NCBI GenBank assembly: GCA_028700095.1
Contig: JAQVTJ010000114.1
Coordinates: 1-5,219, forward strand
Direction of reading: 5' to 3'
Length of the DNA stretch: 5,219 nt
From: Methanobacterium sp.
Lineage (GTDB): Archaea; Methanobacteriota; Methanobacteria; Methanobacteriales; Methanobacteriaceae
The notes under the pieces were generated by a model that was given only the letters and a program-made list of their open reading frames with translations, had not been told where the DNA came from and ran no database searches. Shown here in pieces: positions 1 to 5,219 of this stretch. The stretch's first letter is position 1. Each line of letters opens with the position of its first letter. Made by a program: the position numbers and the translations under genes.

Positions 1-56
1 TCAATCTCAGAAACATCCTGTTTCATTTGATCCTTTTCTGTAATATGCAGCTCCAT
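1..56 (-). CDS. tfb: Transcription initiation factor TFB, N-terminal fragment (probable)
   Basis: An open frame running off the left edge, read leftward from ATG at 56 or from a second in-frame ATG at 26. From the inner ATG the peptide begins MKQDVSEI, which resembles the N-termini I recall for methanobacterial TFB just before its zinc ribbon; the ribbon itself is outside the window. TFB is the archaeal TFIIB homologue that bridges TBP on the TATA box to RNA polymerase. The position directly behind gar1 fits, since gar1 and tfb are commonly adjacent in euryarchaea. The inner start has a modest SD-like AAGGA a few bases upstream. The outer start has AAGG only 2 nt away, which is too close, so I favour 26; the span given is the maximum. 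The gene starts 14 bp after the gar1 stop, consistent with an operon. The identification rests on about 8 residues plus context, so it is tentative. Confidence 0.5.
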   Translation of the reverse strand, partial: MELHITEKDQMKQDVSEI

Positions 57-70
57 AACCTTTTCTTCAA

Positions 71-355
71 CTATTTCTGGTATGTTGTCCTTCGTTTCCG
101 CCCCCCCCGTTTATCTACCTTTTTTGAGGATATATAAAGGGTTTCTCCAACTTGTTTTTCAAGGTTTTTAGAGTTTTTAACAAAAACTTTTACAGAGATA
201 TATTGACCTTTTGTTGGACCGAATACGTCATAAATAGTCCCAAACTTTTTATTATCCTTTGTAAAAACAGGTAAACCAAAGCCTGGTGTTTGATCTGATT
301 TTAAAATTACTCTGTTTCTATGGGATATATGTGATATTTTTCCAAGTTGCTTCAT
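71..355 (-). CDS. gar1: H/ACA ribonucleoprotein subunit Gar1
   Basis: Small basic protein (94 aa from ATG 355) of the Gar1/Naf1 fold. Gar1 binds Cbf5 in H/ACA guide RNPs and helps substrate loading and release during rRNA pseudouridylation. Diagnostic features are the N-terminal strand MKQLGKISHIS and the six-stranded barrel signature GTIYDVFGPTKG (residues 39-50) followed by QYISVKV. The tail from about residue 79 is strongly basic, with RGGRKRR near the end, as is common for Gar1. Starts at 367 (TTG) and 361 (ATG) are also in frame. I chose 355 because GAGG sits 6 nt upstream of it, inside those longer versions. It lies behind its own TATA box and is followed after 14 bp by the probable tfb start. 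An 8-G run encodes the RGGR part of the tail and is unusual in this AT-rich DNA. The family call is firm. Confidence 0.9.
   Translation of the reverse strand: MKQLGKISHISHRNRVILKSDQTPGFGLPVFTKDNKKFGTIYDVFGPTKGQYISVKVFVKNSKNLEKQVGETLYISSKKVDKRGGRKRRTTYQK
101..108 (-). repeat. G8 homopolymer in the gar1 C-terminal codons
   Basis: Eight consecutive C on the plus strand (eight G in the gar1 mRNA), reading CGG GGG GGG CGG in frame. It is the longest G/C run in the window, whose other long runs are A or T. Length changes here would alter the Gar1 tail: with nine G the frame runs on into the probable tfb frame, and with seven G it stops at TGA 69-67. Confidence 0.9.
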
Positions 356-360
356 TAACA

Positions 361-365
361 TCCTC
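361..365 (-). promoter_or_regulatory. Shine-Dalgarno site that sets the gar1 start
   Basis: GAGGA on the minus strand, 5-6 nt before ATG 355. It overlaps the alternative TTG (367) and ATG (361) codons, which argues that those are not the real starts. Confidence 0.6.
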
Positions 366-404
366 AAACCGAAAGTTTTATATAATATATATTTTTGAAC
401 AAAT

Positions 405-415
405 GTATATATAAA
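405..415 (-). promoter_or_regulatory. TATA box of the gar1 promoter (predicted)
   Basis: Minus-strand TTTATATATAC preceded by GAAAAC, which can serve as a purine-rich BRE. Taking the usual 24-27 bp from TATA centre to start gives a transcript start near 384 and a leader of about 29 nt carrying the GAGG site. A second AT-rich stretch (374-391) is a weaker alternative. The box lies in the 111-bp gap behind the UPF0104 gene, so gar1-tfb can be expressed independently of it. Confidence 0.5.
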
Positions 416-466
416 GTTTTCGATAATTTTAAAAGTAGAACTATTTTCAGTGGATATATTCTTAAT

Positions 467-1525
467 TTAAGAAGAACTTGTATCTCTTTTTTTAAGAATT
501 TTACCATAATATGCTGTTGTAAATGCACCTACCATTGTAGGCATTAAATAGCTTATAATACGATCAATCAAACTTGCAGCAATAACAATATCTCCATGAA
601 CACCAACAACCAGAAAAAGACCAACCATAGTTGCTTCACGAAGTCCTAATGCTCCAGGAATGGTTGGAAGAATAGTTATTAAAATTCCTATTGTATAAAT
701 GATTATCATGGGAATAACTGGAGGAAATGAACCAACAGAAACAAAACAAAGATACATTCTTAACATATCTATACCCCACATTGCAAATGAAATACCAAGT
801 CCCAATGCAAACATTTTATGATTTTGAAGAACAGTAGCAAATCCTGTTGAAAATCTTTCCACATAATATATGATTTGATCTGTAACTTGTTCAAAGCTTA
901 ACTCTTTCTTTGTAAGTTTAATAGCAAAGGGAAATATGGAACTGGCAATGGAAAGTATAAATCTTTCAGCTATCTCTTTTTTAACCCCTATATATATTAA
1001 AAGTCCGAAAAGCGACATGGTAATTATAATAAGCACACTTATAAAAAAAACATTCCAAAAACTAATATCCCATGCTGATATCATATAAATTGCAAAACCC
1101 GAAACAAGAACAAATGGGAAAAATTCAAAAAATCTATCAGCACTTGCAGAAACAAAAGCAAGTTCAAAGGAAATTCCCTCAAATTTACTTAGTAAATATG
1201 CGCGCATTGGCTCGCCTCCAGCAGCTCCAGGTGTAATATTATTACCAAATAAACTAGTGAACATCATTACAAATAACTTAATAAAACCTGGAGATTTATC
1301 TACAACCTTTAAAATAAGAGACCAACGCACAGCCCACGCACCAATAATTACAATCTCTAAAAATAAAGCAACTAATATAATGAAATTATTTGCTTTACTT
1401 AAAACATCTAATATATCCTGTATTCCAATAGCAAATGATAAAATAAAAATTATAAATGCACCAATTATTAGAGTTGTGATTATTCCAAATTTATGGTCAT
1501 TTAATAATTCAGAAGTAGTCTGCAT
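467..1525 (-). CDS. UPF0104 / LPG-synthase-TM family integral membrane protein
   Basis: Polytopic membrane protein of 352 aa, the usual length for stand-alone members of the lysylphosphatidylglycerol synthase transmembrane family (UPF0104, YbhN-like; related to the membrane part of archaeal AglD). Hydrophobic segments are visible at about residues 13-35, 48-68, 83-97, 131-150, 156-180, 236-262, 268-288 and two more between 300 and 345. Family signatures are GNNITPGAAGGEPMRAYLL (94-112), the SADRFFEF stretch (128-135) and LPTIPGALGLREA (286-298). Family members are linked to lipid or lipid-linked sugar handling, but the substrate here is unknown, and no soluble LPG synthetase domain is fused. 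The tail KKRDTSSS is short and polar. The start codon has no clear SD and follows AT-rich sequence. The gene sits 100 bp behind the RraA-like gene and 111 bp ahead of gar1, which have no obvious functional link to it. The family is certain; the activity is not. Confidence 0.85.
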   Translation of the reverse strand: MQTTSELLNDHKFGIITTLIIGAFIIFILSFAIGIQDILDVLSKANNFIILVALFLEIVIIGAWAVRWSLILKVVDKSPGFIKLFVMMFTSLFGNNITPGAAGGEPMRAYLLSKFEGISFELAFVSASADRFFEFFPFVLVSGFAIYMISAWDISFWNVFFISVLIIITMSLFGLLIYIGVKKEIAERFILSIASSIFPFAIKLTKKELSFEQVTDQIIYYVERFSTGFATVLQNHKMFALGLGISFAMWGIDMLRMYLCFVSVGSFPPVIPMIIIYTIGILITILPTIPGALGLREATMVGLFLVVGVHGDIVIAASLIDRIISYLMPTMVGAFTTAYYGKILKKRDTSSS

Positions 1526-1573
1526 CTTAAAAAGATATAGTGAAAATCACATATCAAGTTATCTATCATTTCC

Positions 1574-1581
1574 TATTATAA
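1574..1581 (-). promoter_or_regulatory. Possible TATA box for the UPF0104 gene
   Basis: Minus-strand TTATAATA lies about 50 bp before ATG 1525, which would give a short leader of about 25 nt. No SD is visible, and the upstream bases are not a clear BRE. Readthrough from the RraA-like gene is an equally good source of this transcript. Confidence 0.25.
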
Positions 1582-1625
1582 CCAGCATATTAAATCTTTA
1601 TTAATAAAATAATTAACTGGATATT

Positions 1626-2309
1626 TTAATATTTATCCAAAATATCTAGAAATGATTTTCCATTTTGTAGTTGAAACACTAAATCTTCTTCATTAACAAA
1701 TATTTTATAGGCTTCTTTTAAGACTTTATCAACTATTTCATATGGAACACTTACAACTCCACATTCATCCCCAACTATAAGATCCCCTGGATATATAGTT
1801 GTTTCTCCACATATAATAGGAATATTAATATTTCCTTCAGCCAATGGTTTTCCAGCATTAGGAATAACATTCCTTGAAAATACAGGATAACCTACTTTTT
1901 TAACACCAGTAATATCTCTACTAGCTCCATAAATTACAGTTCCACCCAGCCTTTGTATTTGGGCAGTGTTAGATGCCATTTCACCCCAAACTGCAGTATT
2001 ATCATTATCACAACATATAACCAGAATATCTCCCTTTTCTGCAGAATATATTCCTTTTATAACTGTTCCCCAATCATATGCAGAGGTTTTTACAGTTATG
2101 GCTTTACCCATAATTTTAAAACTATTTTTTACAGGTTTTAATCCTTCAAGCACCCCATTTTGATGGGTTATATTTCTCATAGCATCTGATACATGGGATG
2201 TTGTAAGAGATAAGTTGGATGGTTTTAAGCTTGTTTTTTTATGTGAAAATTGGGATAAAAAATTTTCAGGAGATAATTTCTCCTTTATAATCTTTCCCTT
2301 CTTATCCAT
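1626..2309 (-). CDS. RraA-like / class II pyruvate aldolase-like protein
   Basis: A 227-aa protein of the RraA-like family (PF03737: HMG/CHA aldolases, oxaloacetate decarboxylases and the RNase E inhibitor RraA). The core starts near residue 34 with LTTSHVSDAM, the family's usual opening (T-x-x-x-x-D-A). GKAITVKT (68-75) and EKGDILVI (91-98) follow, then WGEMAS with E110, then GGTVIYGASRD ending in R131-D132, then PGDLIVGDECGVVSVP near residues 173-188. E110 and R131 are separated by exactly 20 residues, matching the (D/E)-X20-R-D pattern I associate with catalytically active aldolases, where the Asp helps hold the divalent metal and the Arg the pyruvate-like substrate. This favours an enzyme over an RNase regulator. 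About 33 N-terminal residues, lysine-rich, precede the core. It is not fused to hexulose-6-phosphate synthase, as some archaeal relatives are. It starts 6 bp after the DUF211 stop, so the two are almost certainly co-transcribed. The substrate cannot be told from the sequence. Confidence 0.85.
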   Translation of the reverse strand: MDKKGKIIKEKLSPENFLSQFSHKKTSLKPSNLSLTTSHVSDAMRNITHQNGVLEGLKPVKNSFKIMGKAITVKTSAYDWGTVIKGIYSAEKGDILVICCDNDNTAVWGEMASNTAQIQRLGGTVIYGASRDITGVKKVGYPVFSRNVIPNAGKPLAEGNINIPIICGETTIYPGDLIVGDECGVVSVPYEIVDKVLKEAYKIFVNEEDLVFQLQNGKSFLDILDKY

Positions 2310-2315
2310 ATACTA

Positions 2316-2606
2316 TCAATCCTGGGGTGTTGTAACTTCTTCCACTAATTTAGTTCCTGCAACAACTTCATCAACACTATGGATTGATCCTCCATATTCT
2401 TTTATTGCCTTGCTAATTTCATCAAAATCCAAGTCATTACCTTGAATTGTAACTTTAATATTTTCAGTTTCCTTATCAATTTCCATGAGAGTCATATTAA
2501 CTCCATCAACTCCATTTATTTCACTTAAATATTTAGCAAATGAAGGAATTATAGGTTCATGAGGTTTTAATATGTCTAAAACTATTCTTATTAAGCCTTT
2601 TGCCAC
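2316..2606 (-). CDS. DUF211 family protein
   Basis: A 96-aa protein starting at GTG 2606, with GGAGG 8 nt upstream. It matches archaeal DUF211 (PF02680) over its whole length: the opening GLIRIVLDILKPHEP, the central GVDGVNMTLMEIDKET, the strand NIKVTIQGNDLDFDEI and the closing YGGSIHSVDEVVAG. These proteins adopt a ferredoxin-like fold; as I recall, the Methanothermobacter homologue MTH889 has a structure from structural genomics. No biochemical role is established, and small ligand or metal binding has been suggested. The acidic stretch NDLDFDE is a visible candidate binding site, which is inference only. It is the first gene of the leftward pair with the RraA-like aldolase homologue, so a shared metabolic role is possible but not shown. 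There is no signal peptide or membrane segment. Confidence 0.9.
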   Translation of the reverse strand: MAKGLIRIVLDILKPHEPIIPSFAKYLSEINGVDGVNMTLMEIDKETENIKVTIQGNDLDFDEISKAIKEYGGSIHSVDEVVAGTKLVEEVTTPQD

Positions 2607-2614
2607 TTTCTTTT

Positions 2615-2619
2615 CCTCC
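2615..2619 (-). promoter_or_regulatory. Strong Shine-Dalgarno supporting the GTG start of the DUF211 gene
   Basis: Minus-strand GGAGG with 8 nt to GTG 2606. No other start in this part of the frame has a comparable site, which settles the non-ATG start. Confidence 0.75.
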
Positions 2620-2645
2620 GAATATTTATTTTTTTTAAGTTATCC

Positions 2646-2653
2646 ATTTATAA
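2646..2653 (-). promoter_or_regulatory. TATA box for the DUF211-RraA pair (predicted)
   Basis: Minus-strand TTATAAAT preceded by TTTAAAG. The expected transcript start is near 2624, leaving a leader of about 18 nt that contains the GGAGG site. The spacing is good; the surrounding sequence is so AT-rich that other boxes cannot be excluded. Confidence 0.5.
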
Positions 2654-2881
2654 CTTTAAAGTATATGTAAATTTAACTTTGAATTTGTAATATTTAAACA
2701 TTATTTTAATTAACATTTATAATTATAATTAAAAATATGAAAATTTTATTAGAATCAATAAAAAAACATTCCAATTTTTTTTAAAGCCTATAAAAATATC
2801 ATTTAATAGAAATATAAAAAGTTTTAAGGTTTAAAAAACATATAATTACCATTTTTTTATAAGTTTTTTATTTACTTCAAT

Positions 2882-2889
2882 TTTATATA
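2882..2889 (+). promoter_or_regulatory. TATA box for the Toprim gene (predicted)
   Basis: TTTATATA preceded by ACTTCAAT. The expected transcript start is near 2912, giving a leader of about 38 nt before ATG 2950. Only a weak SD (AAGG at 2939-2942) precedes that ATG. The promoter may also serve dnaG downstream. Confidence 0.45.
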
Positions 2890-2949
2890 TGAGTTAGATT
2901 ATATTATTTTGTAGATACTTATTCAACATCATAAAAAAAAGGCTTACAA

Positions 2950-3312
2950 ATGAGTTTTAAAAAATTGTCTTGTATTATGGAGGAACTAAAGATCTGTTCT
3001 GAGCAGGGAATGCCCATACTTATCGAAGGAAAAAAAGATGAAGAAGCTTTAAAATTCCTAGGTATTAATGGCAATTTCATTAAAGTCTCAGGATCAGGAT
3101 TAAAATTATTCGAAATAGCAGAAATAGCTGTAGCATCATCCTCTAAGGTTATTATACTTACCGAATTTGATAAAAAAGGCATAACACTTGCCAAAAAACT
3201 TTCTGAGGATATTCAAAGTCTTGGATCATACCCTAATCTCGAGATACGGAGAAAGATCATGGGTATAACCAAGAAATTTATTAAAGATATAGAGCCTTCC
3301 AAGACATATTAA
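2950..3312 (+). CDS. UPF0292-type Toprim domain protein, C-terminus probably frameshifted
   Basis: Small stand-alone Toprim protein (120 aa as read). Toprim domains bind divalent metal and act in primases, topoisomerases and RNase M5-like nucleases; the archaeal UPF0292 group has no assigned activity that I know of. Visible elements are ILIEGKKDEEALKFLGI with the motif-1 glutamate E26, then VIILTEFDKKG (68-77) carrying the acidic pair E72-x-D74, then KKLSEDIQSLG and the terminal RRKIMGITKKFIKDIE. The second motif is normally D-x-D; here the first acid is Glu. After KDIE the frame reads only PSKTY before TAA at 3310. The next frame at that point continues as SLPRHIKQLKLEE and stays open to TGA 3386-3388, giving about 145 aa if joined, which looks like the natural end of the protein. 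The gene lies directly ahead of dnaG on the same strand. The Toprim call is firm; the intactness of the gene is in doubt. Confidence 0.8.
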   Translation: MSFKKLSCIMEELKICSEQGMPILIEGKKDEEALKFLGINGNFIKVSGSGLKLFEIAEIAVASSSKVIILTEFDKKGITLAKKLSEDIQSLGSYPNLEIRRKIMGITKKFIKDIEPSKTY

Positions 3313-3388
3313 ACAATTAAAACTCGAAGAATGCCCAAATGATGTAAATGATAATTACTATAATCAGCATTTCTATTCCAGATACTGA
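3293..3388 (+). pseudogene. Out-of-frame C-terminal continuation of the Toprim gene
   Basis: A 31-codon open stretch in the frame offset from the Toprim gene, beginning right after an in-frame TAG at 3290-3292 and ending at TGA 3386-3388. It has no start codon of its own. Its first part, SLPRHIKQLKLEE, joins smoothly to the preceding KDIE. A net loss of 2 nt (for example AGAGAG to AGAG at 3291-3294) or a gain of 1 nt near 3295 would explain the break. The last residues (NQHFYSRY) are less family-like. It could be a true mutation, a sequencing error, or chance. Confidence 0.5.
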
Positions 3389-3418
3389 TGCCCACTGGCA
3401 TGATATTACTAATATCAT
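3388..3418 (+). repeat. Two abutting inverted repeats between the Toprim gene and dnaG
   Basis: Arms ATGCC (3388-3392) and GGCAT (3397-3401) enclose a 4-nt loop. Immediately after, and sharing two bases, arms ATGATATT (3400-3407) and AATATCAT (3411-3418) form a perfect 8-bp stem with a 3-nt loop. No T run follows, so this is not a typical terminator. It lies 37-67 bp before the dnaG start and could be an operator, a leader structure or an mRNA processing site. The two stems overlap by two bases, so in RNA they partly compete. Confidence 0.5.
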
Positions 3419-3440
3419 TAAAAGTATCTAATATATTAAG

Positions 3441-3445
3441 GGAGG
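3441..3445 (+). promoter_or_regulatory. Shine-Dalgarno of dnaG
   Basis: GGAGG within AAGGGAGGCCCC, 9 nt before ATG 3455. It is the strongest ribosome-binding site on the plus strand in this window and fixes the dnaG start. Confidence 0.75.
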
Positions 3446-3454
3446 CCCCAAAAA

Positions 3455-4600
<1,146 letters not shown>

Positions 4601-4651
4601 AATTAAATTCTTTAAAATTGAAAATAATATAATTAAGGAAATAAAAATAGA

Positions 4652-4659
4652 TTTATAAA
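4652..4659 (+). promoter_or_regulatory. TATA box of the Lon-like gene (predicted)
   Basis: TTTATAAA with the purine-rich stretch AAAAATAG just upstream as a possible BRE. The expected transcript start is about 4680-4683, leaving a leader of about 35 nt. That start falls at the centre of the large palindrome described next. Confidence 0.55.
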
Positions 4660-4665
4660 GACATA

Positions 4666-4704
4666 CAGGGATAGATTGTAAAAATTTTACAATCTAAATC
4701 CCTG
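4666..4704 (+). promoter_or_regulatory. Large palindrome at the lon promoter: candidate operator
   Basis: Inner half-sites AGATTGTAAAA (4673-4683) and TTTTACAATCT (4685-4695) are exact reverse complements around a single A at 4684. They are flanked by a second matching pair, CAGGGAT (4666-4672) and ATCCCTG (4698-4704), with two extra A on the right side, so 18 of the bases on each side pair. The element begins 7 bp after the predicted TATA box and its centre coincides with the predicted transcript start, which is where a dimeric archaeal repressor would block polymerase. I do not recognise it as a named operator. As RNA it would form a long hairpin next to GGGGG, so a role in termination or translation is an alternative. 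Confidence 0.65.
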
Positions 4705-4716
4705 GGGGTATTTTTT
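4666..4716 (+). terminator. Possible terminator for dnaG (alternative reading of the palindrome)
   Basis: In a transcript reading through from dnaG the palindrome would fold into a hairpin, followed 4 nt after the GGGG stretch by six T (4711-4716). A hairpin with a U tract can end transcription, and archaeal polymerase responds mainly to the U tract. It lies 66 bp after the dnaG stop. Because the lon start codon follows at once, the operator reading is at least as good, and both could be true. Confidence 0.3.
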
Positions 4717-5219
4717 ATGTATGTTAACATGAAAAAAAATTTTTTAGGAGATATAACAACTACAAAAGACATTATTATACCTAAAGATCCCCTTGAAAGA
4801 GTTATTGGACATGAAGATATTATTAAATTTGTTAAAATCGCAGCAAAACAAAGAAGAAACCTTTTACTTGTTGGCCCTCCTGGAATTGGAAAATCATTAA
4901 TAGCACAGGCAATATCATTTCATTTAACAGAGCCCAACGAAGAAATATCTATTGTAAATAATCCTGAAACACCAGAAAGACCATTTGTTGAAATAAAAAC
5001 ACGTAAAGAAATGGAAAATGAGCAAATCGAAATAGAAATGGCAGAAGGAGCACTTGTTAGTCCTGAAAATGTACCTGAAGCTGCTGCCAATAGATTAGGT
5101 TTTAGATCTGTTAAATGTGGAGGATATAACAATGCCTATCAAAGTATATGTCCAAAATGTGGTGCGGATAAATATTCTCATATAAATGCCCAAAGAAAAC
5201 ATTTAGGTGATCTTTTAGG
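4717..5219 (+). CDS. Lon-like AAA+ ATP-dependent protease (LonB-type), N-terminal part
   Basis: Partial gene running off the right edge (167 complete codons). After a short N-terminus comes DPLERVIGHEDIIKFVKIAAKQ, the usual entry into a Lon-like AAA+ module, then RRNLLLVGPPGIGKSLIAQA with the Walker A motif GPPGIGKS at residues 53-60 (K59 binds the nucleotide phosphates). A charged linker (KTRKEMENEQIEIEMAEGAL) leads to AAANRLGF and a cysteine cluster: C134, C145 and C148 (CPKCG). This resembles a zinc ribbon inserted between Walker A and the still unseen Walker B. The Ser-Lys protease domain lies outside the window, so proteolysis is inferred from the family. In-frame ATGs are at 4717 and 4729. 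I chose 4717 because GGGGG at 4704-4708 is 8 nt upstream and can pair as an SD with a G-U wobble, but MKKNFLGDI from 4729 is also plausible. It follows dnaG by 116 bp behind its own predicted promoter and palindrome. Confidence 0.8.
   Translation, partial: MYVNMKKNFLGDITTTKDIIIPKDPLERVIGHEDIIKFVKIAAKQRRNLLLVGPPGIGKSLIAQAISFHLTEPNEEISIVNNPETPERPFVEIKTRKEMENEQIEIEMAEGALVSPENVPEAAANRLGFRSVKCGGYNNAYQSICPKCGADKYSHINAQRKHLGDLL

Larger units (their letters stand above)
2620..2949. other. AT-rich divergent intergenic region without a gene
   Basis: About 330 bp between the leftward DUF211 gene and the rightward Toprim gene, made of long A and T runs with few G or C. I see no convincing reading frame or RNA gene in it. 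It holds a predicted TATA box for each side. It also holds an imperfect repeat of about 22 bp, with TAACTTTAAA at 2651-2660 and TAACTTTGAA at 2674-2683, each followed by GTAA and a TTTAA-like tract. A 12-bp palindrome TTATAATTATAA at 2717-2728 is expected often in DNA of this composition. Confidence 0.6.

Noticed and set aside
459..473. Inverted repeat TTCTTAA-T-TTAAGAA at the UPF0104 stop codon
   Set aside because: The loop would be a single base, so no stable hairpin of useful size forms, and no U tract follows; not called a terminator.
1257..1604. Plus-strand open frame of about 115 codons opposite the UPF0104 gene
   Set aside because: It lies antisense to the strongly recognisable N-terminal part of the membrane protein, has no SD and no recognisable domain.
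1597..1608. Perfect 12-bp palindrome TTTATTAATAAA between the RraA-like and UPF0104 genes
   Set aside because: It is entirely A/T in very AT-rich DNA, with no loop and no T run placed as a terminator; chance is sufficient.
1953..2445. Several short plus-strand frames opposite the RraA-like and DUF211 genes
   Set aside because: All are antisense to firmly identified genes, lack ribosome sites, and translate to low-complexity or unrecognisable peptides.
2701..2880. Possible small RNA or origin-like AT-rich element in the divergent gap
   Set aside because: There are long A/T runs but no repeated origin-box motif, no GC-rich structured block and no clear internal promoter-terminator pair.
4721..4730. 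ATGTTAACAT palindrome between the two candidate lon start codons
   Set aside because: It is short and mostly the consequence of two nearby ATG/CAT triplets; there is no supporting spacing or second copy.
4920..5132. Minus-strand frame inside the Lon-like gene
   Set aside because: It is antisense to the conserved AAA+ region and has no start signal.

Overview
The window comes from an AT-rich archaeon, most likely a Methanobacteriales methanogen (Methanobrevibacter/Methanobacterium type). The evidence is a set of archaeal information-processing genes (TFB N-terminus, Gar1, archaeal DnaG), the archaeal families DUF211 and UPF0292, archaeal TATA boxes of the TTTATATA type and Shine-Dalgarno sites. 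The genus assignment is inference from gene content and base composition.

Left half (about 1-2606), all on the minus strand. In transcription order: a DUF211 protein (GTG start, strong SD), an RraA/class II aldolase-like protein 6 bp behind it, a UPF0104 (LPG-synthase/flippase-type) membrane protein, the H/ACA RNP protein Gar1, and the start of what is probably transcription factor TFB at the window edge. DUF211 and RraA form a tight pair. The membrane gene and gar1 are separated by about 100 bp gaps and probably have their own promoters; gar1 and TFB look co-transcribed. A run of eight G in the gar1 tail is conspicuous, because one extra G would fuse Gar1 in frame to TFB.

Middle (about 2607-2949): a very AT-rich divergent promoter region without genes. 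It holds plausible TATA boxes for both flanking genes and an imperfect repeat of about 22 bp.

Right half (2950-5219), plus strand. It holds a small Toprim protein (UPF0292) whose C-terminus appears cut off by a frameshift, the archaeal DnaG-type primase/exosome protein, and the N-terminal third or less of a Lon-like AAA+ protease with a cysteine cluster. Two dyad structures lie upstream of dnaG. An extensive palindrome lies between the lon TATA box and its start codon, centred close to the predicted transcription start, so it is a strong candidate operator.

No mobile element, CRISPR array, tRNA or rRNA was seen. The gene content is ordinary archaeal core. The unusual points are the lon palindrome, the Toprim frameshift and the G8 tract.
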